A DNA stretch of 64,000 bases from Polytrichum commune (taxonomy: Eukaryota; Streptophyta; Polytrichopsida; Polytrichales; Polytrichaceae): NCBI GenBank assembly GCA_950295325.1, contig OX485805.1, positions 5,952,501 through 6,016,500 on the forward strand. Reading direction: 5' to 3'. The notes beneath the pieces were generated by a model, which was given only the letters and a program-made list of their open reading frames with translations, had not been told where the DNA came from and did not search any database. Below are positions 23,400 to 36,689 of the stretch, piece by piece (position 1 is the first letter of the stretch; the number at the start of each line of letters is the position of its first letter). The position numbers and the translations under genes were made by a program.

Positions 23400-24560
23400 G
23401 ATTAAATTTGTGAGGGTCGATACGACTGAGTAGAGCTCGAAGTTAGGGTTTGTAGAGCGTGACAGGCTGATGCAAAATAATAGAGGCAGCTGTAAGGGGA
23501 TGTGGTATTGGAATGAGGTTTCCATCTCTCCTCTCCAATGCTTTCTCTTTCGCGGCATTGAATGCTAAATAGTTGACTTGGCTCAGCAGAGCTTGAGGTG
23601 TAAGGTTTGCGGACATTGCGTATTGGGTAGTGGCCATTGGATGCCCAGCTGAACGGCTGGTGGCAGTGAGCTGGGTCCTCGCAGGGGAGGTTAAGGTAGA
23701 AATACCGTAACCCATGAAAATAAGGTGATTTGCATTGAAGATCTGGTCTGACAATCATGAGATAATTTTCCAAGATAGACGAGAAGGATTCATGAAGAAT
23801 GCAAGTTGTTTCATTATTTTTTGCCCTGTACAAAAAATGCTAAAAAAATTCAAAGTGGAAAGTTGTCCAAACCCCTACTCGTTTACTAGATTCTCCCTAC
23901 ACCGAACACGGTAATCCGCATTTCCATACAGAACATCGCCTAAATCGGTTACCTCATGAGTACATTAACACTTGACTCCCATTGGCTACACTAAGTGTAC
24001 ACGCATTGAAGTTGCAGCTGAGCCATGGTCGATTTTAGAAATGGCACTTCACCATTATGACGGCGGTCTAGTGCATGGCTAGAGGGTGGTTAATGGGTTA
24101 TGGAATTTCTACCTTATATATCTAACATAGTTTCCATGGGGGAAGTGATTATGTACATCATTGACCAAATTGTTGGACTTTATAAATGAGGTGGATGTGT
24201 TGAAATGTGTGGGCATAATCTCTTCCTGATGGAACTTATGCACCTGTTAGTGTGGGTTGTTGGTGCAAAATTATAGGAGGTATTTTGTCAACATGACAGG
24301 GATTATTAGTTCCATCTTCTCATCTGCTTTCTTGCGTTTGGGAACTGTATGCTTCAGGGTTACTCGCTCGACAGAGCAGAGCTTAAAACGACGTAGGGTT
24401 TTACGGGCTTTTGTTGGTGCAAATTGGATAAGGTGTATGGGAATGTGATCGTTTAATTAAGTTTCACCCTTTCAACTCTCCTCTTTTTGCTTGGAATGAA
24501 TTTGTCAGTGTTGATTGGGCTCAGCGGAGCTTGATGTAAGATTATTGGGATGGCTTAGGG
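23400..24560 (+). repeat. four copies of a CAGAGCTTGA-centred motif in a degenerate duplication
   Basis: Related words occur at about 23430 (CTGAGTAGAGCTCGAAGTTA), 23580 (GGCTCAGCAGAGCTTGAGGT), 24370 (CGACAGAGCAGAGCTTAAAA) and 24520 (GGCTCAGCGGAGCTTGATGT), each followed by a GTAAGG or TAGGGTTT-like word. A duplication of roughly 0.9 kb, with the MITE at 23694-24114 inserted between copies, explains the pattern. No coding potential recognised. Confidence 0.45.
23694..24114 (+). mobile_element. 421-bp MITE, AGGTAGAAATACC family, copy 1
   Basis: Flanked by TA on both sides. Ends are inverted copies of AGGTAGAAATACCGTAACCC. The interior aligns end to end, in reverse complement, with 25773-26194. 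Non-coding. A TA target duplication points to a Tc1/mariner-type source. Confidence 0.85.
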
Positions 24561-24649
24561 GGGTTCATTGACACATTGTTTTCGAAGCAAGGTGTACAGG
24601 AATGTGAGGTACTAGAAAATATGTGAGATTGGACCCCGTGGTCAAAATA

Positions 24650-24890
24650 TGCTAACTATTCTAGGTTTAATAGTCAACAAGATTGGGAGGACCTTCATGA
24701 TCACTTAATGATTACAAGAATCTTCATTTTGATAATGAATAAGATATTCATTTGTCAAGCTCCAAAAACTATGAGGGCAAATGCCTACATGCACAACTTG
24801 GGTTTGCTAATGATCTTGCACTAATTGCGTGATGTAGAGAGAAAAACATCCATCTAACTTTCTAAGGCATGTCTACCTTACCCCCTAACT
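24650..24890. repeat. dispersed repeat, copy 2 of 2
   Basis: Same orientation and order of words as 8650-8910. The rest of 24890-25770 is AT-rich with no feature seen. Confidence 0.6.
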
Positions 24891-25772
24891 TCCAAGCAAC
24901 CTATTTTGGGTTGATGGATGATTTCTTCCCTACATTAACCCCACCAAACTCATTTATCTACAATCAACATAACTATTAACATCAAGCCAACATGGATATT
25001 CACCTGTAGACACATGAGCAGTGCAAGTTGGAGATGATTAGAATGTGAAGGGAAATGTCAAAGTGGAAAGTGGTCATGTTTTTGTTGTGTTGGGAGCTCG
25101 TGTGAGGTTGTTGATTCCAATCAATGGTTGCCACTCAAATGCAAACTTTATATGAACATCAATGATGTTTATTTTGGTAAAAGTGAAATTTCTTGATGTT
25201 CATGTAAAAATGGTCTTTGTGCTCAAATCGACCATTCAATTCAACATTTAGACACTCTTTGATTTTTTGGATTTATTATTTTATTAAATAATATTTATTT
25301 ATTTTTCCATATATGTGGTTAGAAATATGAGACAATCTACATACTCCAAATGGAAGGTGGCTAGCCTATTGTGGTTTGCACATTTTGACATGAGAATTTG
25401 TGGAGGTACTCAACTATTGATTTGTCCCCATCTAGTGTATCACACAAGCATTCCGCTCATTTTTTTAGGTGAATTTGATTGGTCAAAGGTCTTTTTTGAG
25501 AAATAAAACATGGCATATTCTTATGCACCTATCTTCAATTCTTATAATCTAAAAATTACAAAGAGTTATTCATGCCCATTTTCCCCCTCCAAACAACTCA
25601 TCGCCCATGTTTCAAAATCCTACGGATAAATCTCATTTTAAACTCAAAACTTGTCCATGAAAACTCCACAACCAACATTGAGTGAAATACACTCAAGACA
25701 ACCCTTTCATATGCATGGGAAATTAAGGTTTCATTCCAATAATTGCTTATAACCAATTCCAAGTACTATCTA

Positions 25773-26194
25773 AGGTAGAAATACCATAACCCGTTAACCA
25801 CCCTCTAGCCGTGCACTAGACTGCTGTCATAATGGTGAAGTGCCATTTCTAAAACGGATCATGGCTCGGTGGCAACTTCAATGCATGTACACTTAGTGTA
25901 GCCAATGGGAGTCAAGTGTTAATGTACTCATGAGGCAACCGATTTAGGCGATGTTTTGTATGGAAATGCGGATTACCATGTTCGGTGTAGGAAGAATCTA
26001 GTGGACGAGTAGGGGGTTTGACAACTTTCCACTTTGAAAAATTGTAGCATTTTTTTGTATAGGGCAGAAAAATATGAAACAACTTGCGTTCTTCATGAAT
26101 CCTTCTCGTCAATCTTGAAAAAAATTCTCATGATTGTCAGACCAGATCTTCAATGCGAATCACCTTATTTTCACGGGTTATGGTATTTCTACCT
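25773..26194 (-). mobile_element. 422-bp MITE, AGGTAGAAATACC family, copy 2 (inverted)
   Basis: Flanked by TA; ends AGGTAGAAATACCATAACCC and its complement; length within one base of copy 1 and opposite orientation. The two copies, 1.66 kb apart, could pair as a 420-bp stem in one transcript. Confidence 0.85.
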
Positions 26195-26196
26195 TA

Positions 26197-27730
26197 GCTC
26201 AAATGGATTGCAAACAAGTTCATATGGATTGTGAGGGGATTGGAGCTGTTGTAATTGCGCCAATGACGCAGTTCATCACAAGGACGTCACGTATACTGCA
26301 TCATGACTCAGAGGAGAGCTCGTTCAGTCCAATGCTATAGTTGTTCATGAAAAGCTTTACTATATAAAGTATGTCTACAAGCCTGGTGGCTATCCACAAT
26401 GAATTCTGGGATGCCAAAATAAAATGCAGGGGATCGACAGATGCCTTGACTAGCAACAATCCCGCAAAATGTGTGCCCACTGCCCAATAGCAATGAATGG
26501 GGATAATTTGAGTCAACTTGGTGATCCTTGGTTCTTTATGATCAACTGGGTCAAAACATTATTAATTAATAAGTAGTGTGCGTTTGTTCATGTGGGGCCT
26601 GAGAATATAGTCATGGGATGCAATAGCTAGTGCATATTCAGTGTGATTTACTTTTCAACGCAAATGACTGCTAGTTTGTCATCAAAGCATTGGTTGACTT
26701 CAACCTCACCCTCACTATAGCGCCATAAAAGGGTTATACAAGGGTCGTGCAAGGTTTTGACGCAAGGTAATGCGCATGGGTAAAGAAGCAACCTATTGTT
26801 GAAGACAACCTAGTTGCACATTGTAGGTATTAAGTAGGTGTAGACGTATGAATTGGACATAATGAAATTGTGAACCTGCAATTCTTCCAATGGGCCTTAT
26901 AATAGAAATGGTAGAAAAGAGTCTTAGAAGTTAGATGTGGAATACATCTATTGTTGTAACATGTTTTACTTGCGTACATACTGTGTCATTTGTCTAAAAT
27001 GCAAATCTAGAGTTACTCCAAATCGACCACATTGCTTCTACCTAGGATTTAAGTATAATTGGATTTATGCATGAATTCTGAACAATTCCAACCAACAATA
27101 TCATGTACACTTGATTGCAAAACTACACAAATATGGTATTTGGCGAAAATGAAACACAAACATTTAAAGTTGTGGTTGTTGTGTAACTATGTTGTTGCTT
27201 TTGATGTTGTCATTTGATGTCTTTATCCCGACAAAGTGCACATCCATTATTAAATTTGGACAAGTGGTTAGTCCAGATATATTCAAATGTCCAATTTTCT
27301 TGAAGCAAGTACAATTGGAATTTCCATCATATAATCCTAATTTTATTAAGGTAAGTAATTTTTTATAATTTTCATGTCTCAACAACATGATATAAAAATT
27401 ACTCACAGATGCATTGTGTTATAAACCTCTCATCAACAATATCTCAAAGTAAAGAATTGAAACAAACACAATTTATTTCTTCCTCTAAGTACAATATGAG
27501 ACCAAATAAAGTTTGGTCAAAGAAGCTCTACCACCCGACCATAGGAGAGAGACAAAAAAGATCCTCTCTCCTCCCCCGAGCTTCCTCTTATGCCGAAGCA
27601 CTACTTTTACTTTCTATATTTACATATAGTAAAAGTATTCTATTCATAGCTCTATCTCATAGTTTCACTATGAATCTTCTATCTTTGGTTCTTCTAGAAC
27701 CTTCTTTCATTTCTTATCTCAATTCCATTC
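26197..27730. other. AT-rich intergenic DNA
   Basis: No gene, RNA or clear repeat recognised. The longest frame (27409-27750, 113 codons) is Ser/Leu-rich, without a domain, and runs into the palindrome array. Confidence 0.4.
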
Positions 27731-27732
27731 TT

Positions 27733-28190
27733 CCAATTGGAACTGTCTAATTCCAATTGGATTCATCTATTCTTCATTCTAGTTGGAACTGTCTAATTCC
27801 AACTAAATACATCCATCCTTTATTCCAGTTGGAACTGTCTAATTCCAACTTGGTTCATCCAACCATTCTCTTAGTTGGAACTGTCTAAATCCAACTAATT
27901 CATTCATTCAATCTTCTAGTTGGAATTTTCTAATTCCAACTAGCTTTATCTATTCATTGAGAGTTGTCTAACTCCAATGAATAACATTCATCTTTCCAAA
28001 TATGGAGTGGTCTAACTCCTGTGCACTTCATCGAGAGTTGTCTAACTCACGTGCACATGTTCTCAATTGGAATGGTCTAGTTCCAATGCACTAAATGCGG
28101 AGCTGTCTAACTCCAGTGCACATGTTGTCAATCTGGAGTTGTCTTACTCCTTTCCATTCATCCTCAACTGAGAGTTGTCTAGCTCTCATC
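27733..28190. repeat. array of twelve short palindromes with a conserved GTCTA centre
   Basis: Units start near 27733, 27781, 27827, 27873, 27918, 27955, 28001, 28032, 28064, 28097, 28131 and 28167. The first five are 45-48 bp apart and read AGTTGGAA-CTGTCTA-ATTCCAACT or close to it. Later units change both arms together (GGAG..CTCC, GAGAG..CTCTC, CAATTGGAA..TTCCAATG) while keeping the GTCTA centre. Spacers are T/C-rich and variable. No coding frame follows the units. Confidence 0.85.
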
Positions 28191-29490
28191 TTTCTCTGCT
28201 TACACACTGGCACATGTAGTTAGAATATTCCTTAATAATTCTAGTTACATTACACATTGTTGACTTCATGTTAGGGGTATGGTTAAAACCTAGTACCTCT
28301 AAGGTAGACAACCCTTATTTGGTTACTTATCTTCATTGGGCACCTGTGTTTGAGTGATATGTGGTTTGGTGTGGCTCCAAGAACAAATATCAAAGTAACA
28401 TGTTTTTGATAGAGATTACTCTAGTAGAAAACTATGCCAAAAAGAACCGCAACGGATTTTGCATTTGCTAACCATTTCATGATAATCAGGTGTTATATAT
28501 CCTTGGAGAAGTGGGCTATTTGGAGAAAGTAACGCTTTAAGACCCATCTACCCGGGTATCTACCTTACATGTTTATGCTTGATTCATCCCAAACTTTATC
28601 TCTTTGGATGAATTGGGTGTATTTGATGCTAATTCCGGAGTCAAATATGCTAAAAGTTAAAAAAGTGTCTATGTTAGAAAGGATTCCCAATGCTTTCACT
28701 CTCAACTTATACAACTATCAGGAGCCCTACTTTTAATGAGAAGGCCACACACACTTGAAAAGTCTGATTTTGAAATGGAGATCGGTGGACCAAGGGAAGA
28801 GAATGTTGACCTTTCAACATGTGCCTAACCTTGAAGGGAGACCACACATGTTTGAATTGTTGATTTTGAAACGGAACTTGGTAAGCCAAAGTAAAAAAAA
28901 TTCAGCCTTGACATGTGTCTAACTTCAAGGAGCTTGGTTCAAGGTTAGTCCTTCTTTTGCTCAGGCTAGAACTGTCCAACTCCGATTGGGAATGAAGGTT
29001 TTGAGCCTTGCAAAACCACCATCTTAGAGTGGGGTTGAAAACATACATACGATTATACTCAATAAAAAAGTACCAACCTTGGAAACCAAACTGCTCACAT
29101 GTGATAGCCGGTACTCTTTTGCCTTGGCTTACCGAACTCCGTTTGGAAACCGGCATTTTCGAACATGTGTGGCCTCGATATGATGAAGGGTTGTCACCAG
29201 AAGTCAGGAATTCGGTGGTAGAACGCAGGGTGTAGAGTTTTTGCACCAAAATATCAGCTGAGAAGATGCAAGACAACTTTTTCAGCTCAACTGGCCGTCC
29301 AGAGTCAGACCCAGCTCCATCGAATATTAGCTGCCAATTGATCGATACATAACAGCGAGTTGCGAAGCACTTTTGTCGACTCCGGCGATGGTGCATCCAT
29401 CCCGGCCCGCGGAAGGATAGAAACAGTCGGAACCTACTCGGAACATTCAGTGAAAGGCCCCACCCAAGTTTCTTGATTAATCAATTAGTT
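28190..29490. other. intergenic DNA with a small three-copy repeat
   Basis: The edge of a MITE (TAGTAGAAAACTATGCCAAA) lies at 28424-28460 without its other end. A block of about 60 bp (CCACACAYGTTTGAA-like, TGATTTTGAAA, GGTRAGCCAA-like) occurs at about 28740 and 28840 and inverted at 29085-29165. No gene seen. Confidence 0.45.
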
Positions 29491-29499
29491 AGTTTCTTT

Positions 29500-31760
29500 C
29501 TCTCGCTTTCTGTGCACACTCAGAGTTGGATGCATGTGATTCACTAAGCTGCTTCATTGGTCGGCCGTTGGCACGACTGCTCAGATCGAGGTCAAGGCCA
29601 TAAATTAAGGAGTTCCCTGACGCCCAAATCTAGCTCCCTTCAATCTGTTCGACAAGTCATGCATGTAGTTATGGAGAAATCTGCAATTTTGCACTGCAGC
29701 ATCATTGGGTGCATTTCGAAGAGCCCAAAGTCATCAGAAATCCCTTTAAGGTGTAACTGTAATTTGGACCTGCTACTGCAGTAAGGTATGTGGATGTTAT
29801 TCGGTTTGTTTTTCATGTACGTCAACTTCTACCGAATAGATTTATACAACGAAACTCGTGTTGCATTAGCAAATCTATCAGGAAGCGTCAGCCAAAACTG
29901 GATTGAAAACCGGACCTTCCTTGATTTAGTTATGGTTGTTGGAAGTGCACGTTTGTTGATTCCTTACTAAATTTGTGTTCACTATTGAGTGCGGAGTTGT
30001 TAATCAATTCTGAAGACGTAGTCCAATATCTTTTGAGCATGTGGCTTTATGATGTTTTGCTCTTTGATGCTCGCCGAACCACACACCAATCAAATATAGG
30101 TGTTTGATCAAGAAAAGTAACTGAATAACACCCGCGTGCCTTAGGCTGGCTAATGCATGTGACTCGTCGCTCATTTTAAGTATCTTTCGATTACTGTTGG
30201 CACCTCCGCACAGCGCGAGGGGAGGTCACCCGAGAACATCCTAGAACGTAAGAAATGTCCCGACGCGGCCTAATTCAAGCTCCCTTCAATCTGTTCGATG
30301 AGTGTGGTTGCTTCTGGATCAGAAATCTTCAATTTTTCACTGCAGCATCATTGGGTGCATTTCGAAGAGCTCAAATTTAACACCAGAAATGTGATCCGGT
30401 GCAGCTGAGATCGGACCTTAACTAGGAGGCTAACAAGGACTCAGGGCCTGAGTAGCTGATCCGGGATGACCATCAGATTCTGCAAAGCATAACATGACAC
30501 TCACACTGTTCCATGTGTTAGTAAGTGAAATACTGTACAAGTAACGCGAAATTGCCGCTAGATGAACAAAGTAAGTCACATTATTGGAAAAGATTGACAC
30601 ACTAATCATGAGCCTATTCAATGTAGAATTAGAAGCAATAGCCTTCTCAACATCTTTCTTCCTGTGCACACTGGATGCATTTGAGTCACTAATGTATAAA
30701 CACCTTAATAATGAGACTGATGGCTGTCAGCACCACTGCACAGCTCAAGGGGAGTTCGCCCAAGAACACTCGAGAAGGTGAGGAGCCCCCTGACACCCAA
30801 TTTAAGCTCCCTTGATGATTCTATTCGACAAGTAACATATGTTTGGAGATTTCTTCAATATTGGACTGCAGAATCATGGCGTACATTTCGCGAAGAGCCC
30901 AATAACATCAGATCAACTGTGATCAGGTGCAGCTGTCATAATTTGGACCTAATTAAGTTAGTACAGGCGAACAAGTATGTTTGACAAAATTCATTTGACG
31001 TTCAACTTCAAATCCAAAGTGTCACGTGATGTTTTCAGAAACAAAAAACGAATGTCGATTGACATCTATGTTTTTTTTTTAAATGCCACTTCAATGTCAC
31101 ATGTCTAGTAGTACATGCCATTTCAATTTCTAATGTGTCCATTGATGTGTGGATTTTTCTTTCACAAGTCACACTACTATCAAAATCTAAATTGTGCATG
31201 TCAATTGACGTGCATTCTCTTTTTGTGAAAGTTTTTGCGTGTCAAATGTCAAAAACTTGCAAAAACTTTGTCAAAAATACGCACTGACAGTTAGCTCCTT
31301 CAGATAATAACATGACACACTCACACAGCTACGTTAATTCATGTGTCAGAAGGTGAAACTGACTTGGTTGATAACTCAAAAGGTTGACACACTATTCAGC
31401 CTAACTAATGTAGATGAAGCATTAGGCCCCACCCACTTTTCTTTTTCCTTTTTATTACTTTTACTTTTACTTTTGGGGGGGGGGGGGGTTGCACACCATG
31501 TGAGGGACTCAGTTACTAAGCAGCTTCATGGGATTAATGGCTTACCATTGCACAGCTCAAGTAGTTCATCATAGATTAAGGAGTCCCCCCGACATCCAAT
31601 TCAAGCTCTTTTGAATCTGCTCGATAGAATTAGAGCTACTTCTGCAGGAGAAATCTTCTTTGCACTGCAGAATCATGATGTTGAAGAGCCCGATCGAAGA
31701 TATCAGGAATGTGATCAATCTAGAGCCTACTGGTTATAAGATTTGGCAGGGAGGACAAGT
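29500..31760 (+). repeat. four degenerate tandem copies of a 0.5-0.8-kb unit
   Basis: Each unit ends with the same ordered words: a gtgcaca...GGATGCAT segment, GGCA/CAGCAC..GCACAG, CAATTCAAGCTCCCTT, CAATCTGTTCGA, CACTGCAGCATCATTGGG, GCATTTCGAAGAGCCC and GTGATCAGGTGCAGCT. Copies end near 29800, 30430, 30950 and 31740. Copies 3 and 4 also share an upstream segment (TAACATGACACWCTCACAC, GGTTGACACACTA). A 14-G run lies at 31475-31488. No protein frame is conserved across copies, so this is a decayed repeat or a non-coding unit. Confidence 0.65.
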
Positions 31761-31936
31761 ACACCTAAGAACCCTCATCAGTAGTGTGGGTTACCATTTG
31801 AAGTCACAGGTTGCGATGAAGTTTCTACTGAGATTATCATTTTTTTAAACTGAAAAGACACAGTGACACCTCATATGCATGTCAAGGGACATGAAATAAA
31901 TTTCTTGGAGCACCATATTAAGGTAGAAGAATACTG

Positions 31937-32151
31937 CACTAAATATGCTATTTAATGTCACTTACTATTTGGATTTACAGAATGTTATATCTTCTTACTA
32001 TTGATGTAATTTTTACCAAGTAAAGTTGTAAATGTTCTATGATGTCCAAAAAACCGATTTTAATTTTTTGTTAAAATGTGAGATATACAATAAATAGATA
32101 TTGCATTGCCCAATTCCAAATAATTAGCGACACTAAATATCATATTTAGTG
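31937..32151. mobile_element. 215-bp CACTAAATA MITE
   Basis: Ends are CACTAAATATGCTATTTAAT and, inverted, CACTAAATATGATATTTAGT-like sequence. Same family as 60944-61262 and the fragment at 45035. The end itself is a small palindrome (CACTAAATA..TATTTAGTG). A CACTA terminus suggests the CMC/EnSpm superfamily, but no 3-bp duplication was confirmed. Confidence 0.65.
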
Positions 32152-32256
32152 TAGGTGGTGCGCCCCAGTACCCGAGTTGTGAATCCCTCAATCAATTAAC
32201 TTGAATATACATGATTGAGTTAACATTGAGCCACATAAGTGTTAATTCAACCCTTC

Positions 32257-32592
32257 TACTAGTAGAAAACTATGCCCAAAAAAATCGCAACCGAAATCAA
32301 CTATGGTTCCTTCGACCAGCCTGATTTGCACTCACTAAATGACTACAGAATTTTATTTTTCATTTTGCAAGTGCAATTTTAGGAATTTTGGGGGCGTGCA
32401 ATATACCGTTGGAAAGGAAATTTCAAGATCTTTCCAACGGTATATTACACGCCCCCACATTCCTAAAATTTCAATCGCTAAGCCAGAAAAAACAAACCTG
32501 AAGGTCTTTAACGACCCCAGATCCGGCTGGTCAAAAAAACCGCAGGCGATTTCGGCTGCTGCGGTTCTTTTTGGCATCGTTTTCTACTAGAT
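32257..32592. mobile_element. 336-bp palindromic MITE, TAGTAGAAAAC family, copy 1
   Basis: Ends are inverted copies of CTAGTAGAAAACNATGCC followed by AAAAA and CGCA. The centre is a near-perfect inner palindrome: ATATACCGTTGGAAAG and its complement around 32430. The whole element can fold on itself. Related to 40753-41079, the fragment at 45148-45345 and the end at 28424. Confidence 0.8.
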
Positions 32593-32599
32593 GCTGGAA

Positions 32600-35500
32600 G
32601 GTCAGCTGATTCGAAAGAAAAAAAAAGTGCCTAGTGGAAATGAGGGAAAGGTTTATTTCATTCTCCATTTTCTTTTAGTATAAAGTGATTGGCAGGCTTT
32701 TGTTTAAACAAAACAAGAACTGCCTGCAAAAATTCCATGTGTGATAAAAGTGCCGTACATGCTCACACGCTCACTACCTACTGTCAAATAATGCGGAGCT
32801 AAATCGAAACCCAGATCTAACCTCCCCAATAATCAATGCTTGCCTGTTTTTAACCTGAGAGAGGGCTATACGTTTGCAAAAGATTCTTGGTCATTGCTTG
32901 TGTATTAATGGCTCCCGTCACTCAGAAGTGGAATAGGTATGGTGGGCTATCATTTTGGGACTGAACAGTTTCGCATGAGGAGGCGTAGTCCATGAACTGA
33001 TGTCATCACTACGAAGATTTTGCGTGGCCTTACTAATTATGCTAGATGCTTGTGAAATCTATGAATTTGAAGCTAGAATCTACCAACTTCGTAGATCACA
33101 AACCAGAAAGATAGAAATTCAGGATGATGAGGATGATGATGTGATCTCGGTAATGCGTTTTTTTGTGGTGTAAAAAAGGTGACGATCACTCTTTAAGCAT
33201 GATGACAATATTCGTGTTGAGGGGGTGTGCAGCCAAACAATGAATAGGAATTCTAAGTGACAACGTGGATGTGTTCACGTGACTCTCGTCAACTTGATGC
33301 AGAATCTATCATCTTTGTTTCAATAGACCAAATGTCATGAAATCATCCACTGGAAGGCATTGATTCTGGTTAACAGTCATAGTGTCATTGGTCATATAGT
33401 GTCACTTGCCCTATCATGAGGTCAATGTATAGGTTACATCAATGACCAACAACTTGGACCGTTAATGTAACTACTTGACACTTGGACCAATTAATGTAAT
33501 TACTTGACACTTGGCAAGAGTGTGCTTACTTAGTATATGTTGACATTAGTATATGTAAAACATGTAAACACATGACATTGGTCGTTAAGGAGCAAGCATG
33601 GTCAAGTATACGGGAAAAAAGTGTTTCAATACACTAAAATCATAAATTCTTTGGTCAAACACCTAAAAGTAATAGGAAATTGTTGTTTAAATTGGAATTT
33701 TTTCCATGGCGCTCTTTATTGTTGTGTTAGGTACTCAAATATAATGTATCAAGATAAGATCTTCAAATCTTATCATTAAAATTATTGCTCAAAAGTAATG
33801 GCTAAATTTGGTTTTTGATGTAGATTTCATGACCTTAAATATTTTGAAGTATGATTTATTTCATAATCCTTGGATTCGTTACAACCTTGAGGGCATCATT
33901 ACAAAATTTTGTAGAAAAACATCAATGTAATGTAATTTCACCATGTTTTTTTAAGAAAAATTAGACACTTATGTGTTCAATATGTCTACTTGCACACTAT
34001 TTCCACCGTCTTTTAAAATATGTAGACTTTTCTTGAAAAAAATTGTCAACATAAATTGCTTGGCTTTGTAGATCAACGTGTTTGTCAAATGTTTATGATT
34101 TTTCTCTTCACAAAAGTCAAAGTAAGTATATAGTTTTGAATCACCTTCACTTTGACCTATGTAGGGTAATGGAGTTGTGTACTTGAACGTGCTTGCGCCC
34201 ATTAGTATGCTTAACAATATGTTCCTCTTGCATACTAAAATATAAACACATGACTAGTCTTGCCATTGATATGCTCAATATAAATTTATCATCCTCTTGC
34301 ATACTAGAATGTAGACACTTAGCACTTGCCATTACTATGTTCAATTAAACCTTCCTCTTGCATACTAAAATGTAAACCTATCTCCTCAGGTACTTCAATG
34401 TGCTATGCTAAATGTCATAAGATAAAATGAAAATGATTGAAAAAAAAAATTCACTTCAAGAAGTAATTTATATTGACAAATAGTATCATGTTGACAAATA
34501 GTGGAACGTGACGTTTCTAAGCCTCAGGCACCTAGTTTAGACTATTTGCAAATACAATTTTCCCTCTATATATATTAACAATGGGGAGTGGAATTTTCTT
34601 TACACATATAGAACGTTCACACTTTAACAGATACAGAGTTTATTGACCAAGAAAGATAACACTTGTAAATGTAACACAAGGAAAAGAATATTGTAACATT
34701 AAATGAAGTTTCAAAATACAAGTCTCATTCATATCTATTGAGCCCAATCTCATTCATATTGAAAATGTTTGAGATGTGGTACCTTGAATAGATGAGTTTG
34801 ATATCCTCCATGCATTGTAGAGCCTCTTAAGTGTTGTTTGTTGATGCCACTTCTCCATGTCTAGTGTAGCAGTTAATCTTGAACCTCCTCTTGAATCTTT
34901 CCAATCACCTATGTGAATATTGTAGCTCCTTGTGAGATGAGTATGTTTGGCTCATGCTGAAGAGCTTCTGTGCAACTGCTATCAAAAGATCATCTATCAT
35001 GGTGGCACCATGTTCTTGCTTCAATGTAAACCAAGAAAATGTAGCATTCTCAACCTTAGGGTAGGAAACCTTTCCTACTCTTTTAATAGTTTGAGGTGCT
35101 TCAATGTCTAGGTCTAACAAATCCTTTCTCTTGAGCAACCTAGAAATGGTTGTTTCATATGAAGAGGTTTAATATTTAGAATTTGCCCACAATGTTAGAG
35201 CGTTGTTGCTAATGCGTTGCCCTGACTCAACCTAGCTTTAACAATAAATCAAGATCTCTTTCTTTTAAACCAAACTCTAAAATTTGAAGCTTTTCCCATC
35301 TCCACTATCCCTAGATTCAATGGAAAGATTGTTGCTAAATTAGCCCTAAAACATAGGGAAAAAAAGTCTATTTATAAAAACTACAACAACACCCTCAAAA
35401 TCACAAAGACAGACCTCTTGGCTGTTGTAGGATACTTTGAAGGAAGATTTTGGACAAGCATAACTCACTCAATAGGTGTCATATTCAACCAAAATGCCTC

Positions 35501-36258
35501 CTCTTGGAATCATCTTTGCAAGAGCTCTTTAATGGCATGTGATTTGACCTGTAAATATGAAAGTCATAAGCAACATTCTCTAGAATTCGAGAACTCTCAA
35601 CAAAACTCTCCGCCACCGCAAGAGACTTCAAAGGAAGATTTTGGACAAGCGTAACTCACTTGTTAGATGTTAGATTCAACCAAAATGACTACCATTGGAC
35701 ATTCCTTTCCAATAGTTGTCTAATAGTATGTGATTTGACCTACAAAATTGGAAGTCAGAAGCAACATTTCTCAAGAATTTGAGCATTGGTACAATCATTA
35801 TGTGGTTCAAGCAACTAGGGCAAATTGAGTTGACAAGACTTGAGAGGGACTTGCAAACAATATCCTAGACTTCATCCCCGGGGGGTGGCCTCTTCATTGG
35901 AAACTCAAATCACGTGCGTAGGTCACTATGAAATTAAACCACTTGTATATGAGAAGTTTATAGAGAAAAACAAATGTGTATATACTAACAACATGCTAGA
36001 AAATGAACTCATATATGTATACTAAGATTTTTTATTTTAATCCAATAAATGCCTCCCCTAAGTAAACTAATTATAAATCATGAATTAAGAGAGGCTTTTA
36101 TTATAAATAAATTCCACTCTCACTTTTTATTGAGAAAGTCATTGAACATTTTTTCATCCATAGCATGTAACTCAACGATTATATCAAACAAACAAAGACG
36201 AGCACAACAACTTAGGCACAATCCAGACAAGCACAAAGTGAAGTTTGTAAGAGCCTAG
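32600..36258. other. AT-rich intergenic DNA with three small tandem repeats
   Basis: No gene recognised. At 33450-33516 a 31-bp word (TTAATGTAAYTACTTGACAC) occurs twice. At 34224-34375 CCTCTTGCATACTARAATRT occurs three times, 61-69 bp apart. At 35435-35800 a block beginning GGAAGATTTTGGACAAGC is duplicated with a period near 193 bp. Confidence 0.5.
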
Positions 36259-36689
36259 AACCCTGTGGGAACACGTGAACACCAACATATCCGGATTGGC
36301 GTTTTTAAGTGCCTAATCCGGCTTTGTCCGGATGACCCTAGTATCGTCCAGGGATTCTGTGAAGTGTAGGAGGTCTAGAACTTTCCGTACCTGCTTATTT
36401 CCTCTTCCTTAGCCAAATTTCCGGAAACCCTAGTTTCCAGACTTTTGGTCTTTAGGGACACTCTTAGCCTTTTTCCGGAGTGTGCCTTTCCGGATTGTAC
36501 CTCTAGGTCCTAATTGTAATGCTTACTCACCCCTCTACATCTACCCTCTAGAATAGGTGGTTTCTTCCGGTGAAGACGTCCTTGATAAGATTGGAATCCG
36601 GAAACTCCTTCACAATCAATCCGGATTGATCATATCCGTCTTGGCAGGTAACACAGAGAGATCCGGATTGTTTCTTGGGACCATAGTGA

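Noticed and set aside
27733..28190. CRISPR-like reading of the palindrome array
   Set aside because: Plant nuclear context, units diverge, spacers are not unique and of equal length, no cas genes.
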